A stretch of 64,000 bases of DNA from Rhodopseudomonas_A sp036404135 (lineage in GTDB: Bacteria > Pseudomonadota > Alphaproteobacteria > Rhizobiales > Xanthobacteraceae), in the NCBI RefSeq assembly GCF_036404135.1, contig NZ_DASWPE010000040.1:50808-114807 (forward strand). The letters are read 5' to 3'. How positions within the stretch are numbered: the first letter of the stretch is position 1; each line of letters starts with the position of its first letter. The notes under the pieces are model-generated. The model was not told the origin of the DNA. It searched no databases and worked only from the letters and a program-made list of their open reading frames with translations. Below, in pieces: positions 54,123-61,620 of this stretch. The position numbers and the translations under genes are program-made.

Positions 54123-54356
54123 GTGATGCGCGACCACCGCGGCGTTCGCGAGGTCGAAAAGCGTCTGAAAACGGCCGTCGCGGGCGACATCTCTTGCACG
54201 TTGACCGGCGCCGGATTGCGGTGCACCGTTTGCGCGGTCATAACCAAAATCGATGGCGTGATCGAGATGAACGATAACGAAGTAAGGCGGTCCGGCGACG
54301 AATTTCTGCTGAAGACCTGCTACCATCCGACCCCGGGCGGCAACGCTTCGACCTGA
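54123..54356 (+). CDS. Doubtful small Cys-containing ORF
   Basis: A 77-codon frame from a GTG, with codon use moderately like real genes (mostly G or C in third position) and four Cys, two as CTVC. It lies in the nickel permease-nikR spacer. The opposite strand also has an open frame there (54108-54365) with poorer codon use. I recognise neither. The spacer may be purely regulatory. Confidence 0.25.
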   Translation: MMRDHRGVREVEKRLKTAVAGDISCTLTGAGLRCTVCAVITKIDGVIEMNDNEVRRSGDEFLLKTCYHPTPGGNAST

Positions 54357-54370
54357 CGTAATCACGCTTC

Positions 54371-54398
54371 GTATGAGGTTTCAACCGAAAACTCACAC
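54371..54398. promoter_or_regulatory. NikR operator
   Basis: GTATGA-N16-TCACAC matches the NikR consensus GTATGA-N16-TCATAC in 11 of 12 bases with the exact spacing. It ends 31 bases before the nikR ATG, so nikR is probably repressed by nickel-bound NikR. Whether the divergent permease, 260 bases away, is also controlled from here is uncertain. Confidence 0.85.
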
Positions 54399-54429
54399 GG
54401 CCGATTCCCGAACATCATATGGTTTTCTT

Positions 54430-54867
54430 ATGCAGCGAATTACAATCACGATCGACGACGACCTGTTGGCCGAGATCGATGCGGCGGCCGAGGAGCGCGG
54501 CTATCAGAACCGCTCCGAGATCATCCGCGACCTGGCCCGCGCCGGCATGCAGCAAAGCGCCAAACAGGCGGCGCCGGCCGGCCAATGCGTCGGCGCGCTG
54601 GTCTATGTCTATGATCATTCCGCGCGCGATCTGTCGAAGCGGCTGGTGCAGAATTTTCACGGCCATCACGATCTATCGCTGGCCACGCTGCACGTGCATC
54701 TGGACGGCGACAGTTGCCTGGAAGTAACGGCGCTGAAGGGATCGAGCGTCGACGTGCAGCACTTCGCCGACCACATCATCGCCGAGCGCGGGGTGCGCTA
54801 CGGTCATGTGGTGATGATCCCGGCGAAGCCGGACACCAAGCCGGGCCGCAAGCACCGGCACAAGTGA
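54430..54867 (+). CDS. nikR: NikR nickel-responsive repressor
   Basis: A 145-residue repressor: an N-terminal ribbon-helix-helix (QRITITIDDDLLAEIDAAAE) and a C-terminal ACT-like metal domain. Nickel ligands are His77, His88, His90 and Cys96, matching E. coli NikR His76, His87, His89 and Cys95. ATG 54430 gives the standard MQRITITID; the frame open from 54373 is in the operator. The His-rich tail (KHRHK) is short. It should shut nickel uptake when nickel is sufficient. Confidence 0.95.
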   Translation: MQRITITIDDDLLAEIDAAAEERGYQNRSEIIRDLARAGMQQSAKQAAPAGQCVGALVYVYDHSARDLSKRLVQNFHGHHDLSLATLHVHLDGDSCLEVTALKGSSVDVQHFADHIIAERGVRYGHVVMIPAKPDTKPGRKHRHK

Positions 54868-54924
54868 GGACCTGGTGCGGCGCTGACCATGTGGCGAAGC
54901 TGATCGAAGCGGAGCATCATCGCC

Positions 54925-55075
54925 CCTCGCCCCGCTTGCGGGGAGAGGGTGGCGTGACAAGCGAAGCTTGTCGCGCCGGGGGAGAGGGCGCTGCTTTATG
55001 CAGAGGCGCCCCCTCACCCGACCCGGCTTCGCTTGCGCTCCGCCGGGTCGACCTCTCCCAGCAAGCGGGGCGAGG
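54925..55075. repeat. Palindromic repeat, family D
   Basis: An inverted repeat with outer arms CCTCGCCCCGCTTGC and GCAAGCGGGGCGAGG, and inner arms AGCGAAGCTT/CGGCTTCGCT-type. This element type is widespread in alphaproteobacterial genomes. It starts 58 bases after nikR and marks the right edge of the metal/FHL genes. Confidence 0.85.
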
Positions 55076-55221
55076 TGAATCAGTGCTCGGAGCGAGCGCT
55101 ATTTACGTAACCGCCACCGGCGCGCACGCACGCGCGGCGAGGCGTCGCCCCGTCATCCGAATTGCCGGGGTGGCAGCGATCCGCCGCGTCGCTATGTTGC
55201 GCGTAACGCAGGGGAACCAGA

Positions 55222-55404
55222 ATGAGTTGGTACGTAGACGCGATCCTTGTCGGGGTCATTCTGCCGTGGATCATCGTGACCTATCGGCTGATCGCGGCGT
55301 TCCGCCAGGGCATTGCCGGCGGCCTCGTGAAATGGCTGACCTATTGTGCGATCAGCGTGCCGGCGATGCTGCTGATCATGTGGGGCGTCCAGTTCACGCG
55401 GTAG
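55222..55404 (+). CDS. Small membrane protein (60 residues)
   Basis: A 60-residue protein with two hydrophobic segments (about residues 5-24, VDAILVGVILPWIIVTYRLI, and 38-56, WLTYCAISVPAMLLIMWGV). AGGGGAACC is just upstream of the ATG. It has no recognisable family. Codon use fits a real gene. It stands alone between a repeat and a 220-base gene-free stretch. Confidence 0.55.
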   Translation: MSWYVDAILVGVILPWIIVTYRLIAAFRQGIAGGLVKWLTYCAISVPAMLLIMWGVQFTR

Positions 55405-55626
55405 AGCGGCGGCCTGCAAAATCAGGGGTCTTTTGTTATTGCAAGCCGAGGGCGGCGCGCCGCGCCGGCTTCGACGCCAATCCATCTACGGGCCGCACGC
55501 GATGCCGCTGGATTTCTTCGTCGCCAGAGCTCCCCGCAACGACGCGGTGAATGCCCGATTTCATTGACCGCTTGTTCCGTCAGACTGTGAGCGCCGGGCG
55601 GATCAACTGCGGCCCGGCCCGCCGGA

Positions 55627-56070
55627 TCATGCGGCGGAAGCCTCCGGCGCCGCCGGCTGCGATTTGCCGCCTTCGATAATCACGAAATTGCGCTGCGGCC
55701 GACCCTCGCGTTTCGGCTCGCGCGTCGGATGGCACGGCGCGGCGGCGGGGCGCGCTGCGGTCTCGCACGGCTCGGCGGCCTGGGTGGCGACGGCCTCGAG
55801 CAGGGGCGGCGCTTCGATCCTCGGCGTTTCGATGGTCGCCAGCATCTGGCGGCCGGCGGCGGTGAGCTGCCAGCCCTGCGCATCGCGAAGCACCAGACGT
55901 TGACCGAAGATGTCGAGCTGCGGCGCGCGCGCCAGCATCTGCTTCATCCGGTCGGTCCAGTCGCGGCCGCTGGCGCCGAGAATCGCAAGGTCGGCCTTGA
56001 GCCTGTCCACGGTGGCGCAGCCGTTGGGATAGCTCGACAAAACCTTCAGAATGGCCACTTGCAACGACAC
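55627..56070 (-). CDS. Conserved-type protein of unknown function
   Basis: A 147-residue protein. The first 75 residues look like a winged-helix fold (VAILKVLSSYPNGCATVDRLKADL...DWTDRMKQMLARAPQLDIFGQRLV), then a Pro/Ala/Glu-rich linker and the end RNFVIIEGGKSQPAAPEA. The start is a GTG at 56070 with GGGGCG upstream. No family recognised with confidence; a DNA-binding role is only suggested by the fold pattern. Confidence 0.6.
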   Translation of the reverse strand: MSLQVAILKVLSSYPNGCATVDRLKADLAILGASGRDWTDRMKQMLARAPQLDIFGQRLVLRDAQGWQLTAAGRQMLATIETPRIEAPPLLEAVATQAAEPCETAARPAAAPCHPTREPKREGRPQRNFVIIEGGKSQPAAPEASAA

Positions 56071-56226
56071 GATACGCCCCGACTCAGCGAGAACCGAAAA
56101 GTTCTGGCTAGCGCCATTATCTCCTGAGAACGACGGCTGTCTACGAAACCGCCAGTTATCCCCAGATTTGGCGCCGGCGCGACGTCGGTTCGGACCTTTG
56201 GTAGTAGGGCGATAGGGGCATGCCGA

Positions 56227-56634
56227 TCAGGGCTGGCCGCCGCCGCGCGGAGCGACCATGCGGCCTTCGCGGAAGAACCAGCGGCCGCGACGTTTGCGAA
56301 ATTCCGAGCGCTCGTGATGCTTCTGCTCGGCGCCGGTGCCTTGCCGAAACCAGGCGATGAACTCGACCTCGCCGCGACTGCCCTGTTGCGAACTGCTGAG
56401 GACATCCAGCCCGGTGAAGGTCGAGCCGTCCATCCAGGCGCGATTGGCGTCGTGGTCGAGCTCGTCGCGGACCTGCGGGTCGGTTGAGTTCAGAATATAG
56501 GCGAAGTCTTTTCGGACATAGGCGGCATAGCGCGACCGCATCAGCGCTTCCGGAGACGGCGCCGGTTTTTTGCCGTCGAGCAGCGGCCCGCAGCATTGAT
56601 CGAACGGTCTGTCGGCGCAGCACAGGCACTTCAT
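56227..56634 (-). CDS. YchJ-family protein
   Basis: A 135-residue UPF0225/YchJ protein. The N-terminal cysteine cluster is CLCCADRPFDQCCGPLLDG (a variant of CPCGSGxxYxxCCGP), followed by SPEALMRSRYAAYVRKDFAYIL and the EVEFIAWFRQG...HHERSEF core. The ATG at 56634 gives the standard start; upstream codons in the open frame are not conserved. SEC-C-like zinc binding is expected; the cellular role is unknown. Confidence 0.85.
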   Translation of the reverse strand: MKCLCCADRPFDQCCGPLLDGKKPAPSPEALMRSRYAAYVRKDFAYILNSTDPQVRDELDHDANRAWMDGSTFTGLDVLSSSQQGSRGEVEFIAWFRQGTGAEQKHHERSEFRKRRGRWFFREGRMVAPRGGGQP

Positions 56635-56798
56635 CGGTCGAATCCCGGGCTTGAGTGGACGGCGCAGGGCACTCAACGCCATCGCCCGCGCCAAGCCAAG
56701 CGCAATAAGACGGCGCGCGACGGGGCCAATGGGGCTGCTGCGGCGTGTGCTGTCCGCACGTCCACACTCCGCCACCCGGGCGGCCTCGCCGCCGGGTC

Positions 56799-56816
56799 TT
56801 TATGAGATTCCTATAA
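56799..56816. promoter_or_regulatory. AT-rich candidate KdpE/promoter site
   Basis: CTTTATGAGATTCCTATAAG is the only AT-rich patch in the GC-rich 287-base spacer 56635-56921 before the kdp genes, about 105 bases upstream of the first small ORF. It is preceded by a GC hairpin (56774-56797). It could be the KdpE-binding site or the -10 region. Confidence 0.35.
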
Positions 56817-56921
56817 GTCCGCTGCCGCTGCCGCCTCGAAAACCTATGCCGGCAGGCGCACCTGATCAATCGGCCGGGGTCGCATCCGCCGGCCAGGGAC
56901 CACTGCGCAACGGAGCATCTC

Positions 56922-57005
56922 ATGCTGGACATTCTCATGCTGGGCCTCGGACTTGGATTCTTCGCGCTGTCGGTCGGCTACGCCTACGGCTGCGATCGGC
57001 TTTGA
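56922..57005 (+). CDS. 27-residue membrane peptide before kdpF
   Basis: MLDILMLGLGLGFFALSVGYAYGCDRL-type peptide (first half MLDILMLGLGLGFFAL): a single hydrophobic helix with an acidic start and a Cys-Asp-Arg-Leu end. CGGAG lies seven bases upstream. It is 11 bases before kdpF and on the same strand. Not KdpF itself, which follows, so a second tiny subunit or regulator of the pump is inferred. Confidence 0.65.
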   Translation: MLDILMLGLGLGFFALSVGYAYGCDRL

Positions 57006-57016
57006 GGAGCACACAA

Positions 57017-57106
57017 ATGACATTCGATCTCACACTCGCCGGCATCGTGACGGTCGGGCTGTTGATCTACCTGACCTACGCCTTGCTGCGGCCTGAGCGA
57101 TTCTGA
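57017..57106 (+). CDS. kdpF: KdpF small subunit of the K+ pump
   Basis: A 29-residue single-helix peptide (MTFDLTLAGIVTVGLL at the start, ending LLRPERF). The LRPERF end is the classic KdpF signature. It stabilises the KdpABC complex in the inner membrane. GAGGAG is seven bases upstream; kdpA follows after 12 bases. Confidence 0.92.
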   Translation: MTFDLTLAGIVTVGLLIYLTYALLRPERF

Positions 57107-57118
57107 GGGGCGAACACC

Positions 57119-58822
57119 ATGACAATCATCGGCTGGATTCAAATCGCATTATTCTGCACCATCGTGGTGGCGCTGGCCAAGCCGCTCGGCTGGTACATGA
57201 CGCGGGTGTTCAGCGGCGAATGGACGCCGCTGTCGCCGCTGTTGCGGCCGGTCGAGGCCGGGCTGTATTGGCTCGGCGGCGTCGACGTCAGGCGCGAACA
57301 GCATTGGCTCACCTATACGGTGTCGATGCTGCTGTTCCACGTCGGCGGTTTTCTCATTCTCTACGGCGTGCTGCGGTTGCAGGCGGCGCTGCCGTTCAAT
57401 CCGCAGGATCAGTCGGCGGTGGCGCCGGATCTCGCGTTCAACACCGCGATCAGCTTCCTCACCAACACCAACTGGCAGAATTACGGCGGCGAGAGCACGC
57501 TGTCCTACCTGTCGCAGATGCTCGGCCTGACGCACCAGAATTTCCTCTCGGCGGCGACCGGCATCGCGCTGGCGGTGGCGCTGATCCGCGGTTTCGCCCG
57601 TTCCTCGATGCGCACCATCGGCAATTTCTGGGTCGACGTCACCCGCTGCACGCTCTACGTGCTGCTGCCGGTCTGCGTCATCTACACGCTGTTTCTGGTC
57701 TGGCAGGGCATCCCGCAGACCTTGAATGCTTATGTCGACGCCACCACGCTGGAAGGCGCCAAGCAGAGCATCGCGTTAGGCCCGGTGGCCTCGCAGGTCG
57801 CGATCAAGATGCTCGGCACCAATGGCGGCGGCTTCTTCAACGCCAACGCCGCGCACCCGTTCGAGAATCCGACCGCGCTGTCGAACTTCGTGCAGATGCT
57901 GTCGATCTTCGTGCTCGGCACCGGCCTCACCAACGTATTCGGCCGCATGGTCGGCAACGAGCGGCAAGGCTGGGCGATCCTCGGCGTGATGGGCGTGCTG
58001 TTCGTCGCCGGCGTCGCCATCACCTATTGGGCGGAGGCGATCGGCACCACCGGGCTCAACGCGCTGGGGCTCGCCGGCGGCAATATGGAAGGCAAGGAAG
58101 TCCGCTTCGGCATCATCGCCTCCAGCCTGTTCGCGGTGATCACCACCGCGGCCTCCTGCGGCGCGGTCAACGCGATGCATGACTCGTTCACCGCGCTCGG
58201 CGGCATGATCCCGCTGATCAACATGCAGCTCGGCGAGATCATCGTCGGCGGCGTCGGTGCCGGGCTCTACGGCATGCTGTTGTTCGTGGTGCTGGCGATC
58301 TTCGTCGCAGGCTTAATGGTCGGCCGCACCCCGGAATATGTCGGCAAGAAGATCGAGGCCCGCGAGGTCAAGATGGCGATGCTGGCGATCCTGGTGCTGC
58401 CGTTGATGTATCTCGGCTGGACCGCGGTGGCGGTGGTGCTGCCCTCCGCGGTGGCGTCGATCGCCAATCCCGGCCCGCACGGCTTCAGCGAGGTTTTGTA
58501 CGCCTTCACCTCGGCGACCGGCAACAACGGTTCGGCGTTCGGCGGGCTCAGCGGCAACACGCTGTTCTACAATCTGACGCTCGCCACCTCGATGTTCGTC
58601 GGCCGCTTCTTCATGATCGTGCCGGCGATGGCGCTGGCCGGATCGCTGGCGGCGAAGAAATCGATCCCGGCCTCGGCCGGCACGCTGCCGACCACCGGCG
58701 GGCTGTTCATCGGTCTCGTGGTCGGCGTCATCCTGATCATCGGCGGTCTCACCTTCTTTCCGGCGCTGGCGCTCGGCCCGATCGTCGAGCACCTGGCGAT
58801 GACCGCAAACACCTTGTTCTGA
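57119..58822 (+). CDS. kdpA: KdpA potassium-binding subunit
   Basis: A 567-residue channel-like subunit, related to K+ channels, that selects potassium. Landmarks are the four filter-like loops: NTAISFLTNTNWQNYGGE, KMLGTNGGGFFNANAAHPFENP, SSLFAVITTAASCGAVNAMH and FTSATGNNGSAFGG. Around ten membrane segments. Normal length. Confidence 0.97.
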   Translation: MTIIGWIQIALFCTIVVALAKPLGWYMTRVFSGEWTPLSPLLRPVEAGLYWLGGVDVRREQHWLTYTVSMLLFHVGGFLILYGVLRLQAALPFNPQDQSAVAPDLAFNTAISFLTNTNWQNYGGESTLSYLSQMLGLTHQNFLSAATGIALAVALIRGFARSSMRTIGNFWVDVTRCTLYVLLPVCVIYTLFLVWQGIPQTLNAYVDATTLEGAKQSIALGPVASQVAIKMLGTNGGGFFNANAAHPFENPTALSNFVQMLSIFVLGTGLTNVFGRMVGNERQGWAILGVMGVLFVAGVAITYWAEAIGTTGLNALGLAGGNMEGKEVRFGIIASSLFAVITTAASCGAVNAMHDSFTALGGMIPLINMQLGEIIVGGVGAGLYGMLLFVVLAIFVAGLMVGRTPEYVGKKIEAREVKMAMLAILVLPLMYLGWTAVAVVLPSAVASIANPGPHGFSEVLYAFTSATGNNGSAFGGLSGNTLFYNLTLATSMFVGRFFMIVPAMALAGSLAAKKSIPASAGTLPTTGGLFIGLVVGVILIIGGLTFFPALALGPIVEHLAMTANTLF

Positions 58823-58846
58823 TCGATCCCATTCGGAGTGACCTCA

Positions 58847-60964
58847 ATGGATAAACTCAAGACCAGCAAGCGCGCCAGCCGCTCGGCGATGTTCGATCCA
58901 AAGATCGTGCTGCCGTCGATCGTTCAGGCCTTCGTCAAGCTCGACCCGCGGATGATGATCAAGAACCCGGTGATGTTCGTGGTGGAAGTGGTCGCGGCGC
59001 TGACCACGGTGATCTTCGCCAAGAACGTGTGGCAGGGCAGCGTTGATCTCGGCTTCACCTTCCAGATCATCCTGTGGCTGTGGTTCACCGTGCTGTTCGC
59101 CAACTTCGCCGAGGCGGTCGCCGAAGGTCGCGGTAAGGCGCAGGCCGACACGTTGCGGCAGACCCGCTCCAACACCAAGGCCAAGCGGCTGTTGATCGAG
59201 GACAACTTCGAGCTCTACGAAGGCGTCGCCGCGGAACAGCTCGAGCAGGGCGATCTGGTGCTGGTCGAAGCCGGCGACATCATTCCCGGCGACGGCGAAG
59301 TGATCCGCGGCGTGGCCTCGGTCAACGAGGCGGCGATCACCGGGGAATCCGCGCCGGTGATCCGGGAATCCGGCGGCGACCGTTCGGCGGTGACCGGCGG
59401 CACGCTGGTGATCTCGGACCGCATCGTGGTGCGGCTGACCGCGTCGAAGGGCACCTCGTTTCTCGACCGCATGATCAGCCTGATCGAAGGCGCGGCGCGG
59501 CAGAAGACGCCGAACGAGATCGCACTGAACATTCTGTTGGTCGGGCTCACCATCATCTTCATCTTTGCGACGGTGACGATCCCGAGCTACGCCGCCTATG
59601 CCGGCGGTTCGATCTCGGTGGTGGTGCTGGTGGCGCTGTTCGTCACGCTGATCCCGACCACGATCGGCGCGCTGTTGTCGGCGATCGGCATCGCCGGCAT
59701 GGACCGGCTGGTGCGCTTCAACGTGCTGGCGATGAGCGGCCGCGCGGTGGAGGCCGCCGGCGACGTCGACACCTTGCTGCTCGACAAGACCGGCACCATC
59801 ACGCTCGGCAACCGCGAGGCCACCGAATTCCGTCCGGTGCACGGCGTCAGCGAGCTGGAATTGGCCGATGCGGCGCAGCTCGCCTCGCTCGCCGACGAGA
59901 CGCCGGAGGGCCGCTCGATCGTGGTGCTGGCGAAGGAAAAGCACGGCCTGCGCAGCCGCGACATGGCCGAGCTCAACGCCAGCTTCATTCCGTTCACCGC
60001 GCAGACGCGAATGAGCGGCGTCGATGCCGGCGCGTCCTGGGTGCGTAAGGGCGCGGTGGATGCGATCCTCAACCACGTCGAGGGCGGCGGCCGCTCGCGT
60101 GCGGTGGCCTCGGGCAACGCCGCGCGCGCGGTGGCGTCGATGTCCGAACACGCGCGGGAGATCTTCGCGATCGCCGATGAGGTCTCCAAAGCCGGCGGCA
60201 CCCCGCTCGCGGTGGCGAAGGACGGCCGGCTGCTCGGCGTCGTGCACCTCAAGGACATCGTCAAGGGCGGCATTCGCGAGCGCTTCGCCGAATTGCGCCG
60301 GATGGGGATTCGCACCGTGATGATCACCGGCGACAATCCGATGACTGCGGCGGCGATCGCCGCCGAAGCCGGGGTCGACGACTTCCTGGCGCAGGCCACG
60401 CCGGAGGACAAATTGAAGCTGATCCGCGACGAACAATCCAAAGGCAAACTTGTGGCAATGTGCGGCGACGGCACCAACGACGCCCCCGCGCTCGCCCAGG
60501 CCGATGTCGGGGTGGCGATGAACACCGGAACCCAGGCGGCGCGCGAGGCCGGTAACATGGTGGACCTGGATTCCAACCCGACCAAGCTGATCGAGGTGGT
60601 GGAGATCGGCAAGCAACTGTTGATGACCCGCGGCGCGCTGACCACCTTCTCGATCGCCAACGACGTGGCGAAGTATTTCGCCATCATCCCGGCGATCTTC
60701 CTCGCCTTCTATCCGCAGTTGCAGACGCTCAACGTCATGCATCTGGCCAGCCCGCAGAGCGCCATCCTGTCGGCGATCATCTTCAACGCGCTGATCATCA
60801 TCGCGCTGATCCCGCTGGCCTTGAAAGGCGTCGCCTACCGCGCGATCGGCGCCGGCGCGCTGCTCCGCCGCAACCTGTTGGTCTATGGGCTCGGCGGCAT
60901 CATCATTCCGTTCATCGGCATCAAGGCGATCGACCTCGCGGTCACCGCTTTGCATCTGGTTTGA
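58847..60964 (+). CDS. kdpB: KdpB P-type ATPase subunit
   Basis: A 705-residue P-type ATPase that powers the pump. The phosphorylated Asp is in LLLDKTGTITLGN; TGES is in EAAITGESAPV; the hinge is MCGDGTNDAPALAQADVG. Seven membrane segments. ATG 58847 is chosen because GGAG lies eight bases upstream; the GTG at 58838 overlaps that site. 24 bases after kdpA. Confidence 0.97.
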   Translation: MDKLKTSKRASRSAMFDPKIVLPSIVQAFVKLDPRMMIKNPVMFVVEVVAALTTVIFAKNVWQGSVDLGFTFQIILWLWFTVLFANFAEAVAEGRGKAQADTLRQTRSNTKAKRLLIEDNFELYEGVAAEQLEQGDLVLVEAGDIIPGDGEVIRGVASVNEAAITGESAPVIRESGGDRSAVTGGTLVISDRIVVRLTASKGTSFLDRMISLIEGAARQKTPNEIALNILLVGLTIIFIFATVTIPSYAAYAGGSISVVVLVALFVTLIPTTIGALLSAIGIAGMDRLVRFNVLAMSGRAVEAAGDVDTLLLDKTGTITLGNREATEFRPVHGVSELELADAAQLASLADETPEGRSIVVLAKEKHGLRSRDMAELNASFIPFTAQTRMSGVDAGASWVRKGAVDAILNHVEGGGRSRAVASGNAARAVASMSEHAREIFAIADEVSKAGGTPLAVAKDGRLLGVVHLKDIVKGGIRERFAELRRMGIRTVMITGDNPMTAAAIAAEAGVDDFLAQATPEDKLKLIRDEQSKGKLVAMCGDGTNDAPALAQADVGVAMNTGTQAAREAGNMVDLDSNPTKLIEVVEIGKQLLMTRGALTTFSIANDVAKYFAIIPAIFLAFYPQLQTLNVMHLASPQSAILSAIIFNALIIIALIPLALKGVAYRAIGAGALLRRNLLVYGLGGIIIPFIGIKAIDLAVTALHLV

Positions 60965-60975
60965 GGAGACCTGTC

Positions 60976-61578
60976 ATGTTGAAAGAAATCCGTCCCGCCA
61001 TCGTCTTGCTGCTGGCGCTGACGCTGCTTACCGGCCTCGCCTATCCGCTGGCGATGACCGGCCTCGCCGGCGCGATCTTTCCCAAACAGGCGCAGGGCAG
61101 CCTGATCGAGAAGGACGGCCAGGTGATCGGCTCGGCGCTGATCGGCCAGGCCTTCACCGAAGACAAATATTTCCACGGCCGGCCCTCGGCGACCACCGCC
61201 GCCGACCCGGAGGATTCCAGCAAGACCGTGCCGGCGCCGTATAACGCGACGAACTCCGCGGGCTCCAATCTCGGCCCGACCAACAAGGTGCTGATCGACC
61301 GCGTCAAGGACGACGTCGACAAGTTGAAGGCGGAAAACCCCGCGGCGGCGGTGCCGGTCGATCTGGTCACCAGCTCGGCGAGCGGGCTCGATCCGGACAT
61401 CTCGCCGGACGCCGCGCTATTCCAGGTGCCGCGCGTCGCCAAGGCGCGCAGCCTGCCCGAGGCGCGGGTGCGGCAGCTGGTGAGCGAACATACCGCGGGG
61501 CGGCTCGCCGGGCTGCTCGGCGAGCCGCGCGTCAACGTGTTGGCGCTCAATCTGGCGCTCGATGCGGCGGCGAAGTGA
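60976..61578 (+). CDS. kdpC: KdpC subunit
   Basis: A 200-residue subunit with one N-terminal membrane helix (IVLLLALTLLTGLAYPLAMT) and a periplasmic domain. Landmarks are YFHGRPSAT, SAGSNLGPTNKVL, SSASGLDPDISPDAA and VNVLALNLAL. ATG 60976 follows GAGGAGA by six bases. It helps K+ entry into KdpA. Confidence 0.96.
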   Translation: MLKEIRPAIVLLLALTLLTGLAYPLAMTGLAGAIFPKQAQGSLIEKDGQVIGSALIGQAFTEDKYFHGRPSATTAADPEDSSKTVPAPYNATNSAGSNLGPTNKVLIDRVKDDVDKLKAENPAAAVPVDLVTSSASGLDPDISPDAALFQVPRVAKARSLPEARVRQLVSEHTAGRLAGLLGEPRVNVLALNLALDAAAK

Positions 61579-61620
61579 TGGATGGCTAGGCCGCCCGCCG
61601 GGCAGGGACTATAATGCGAC

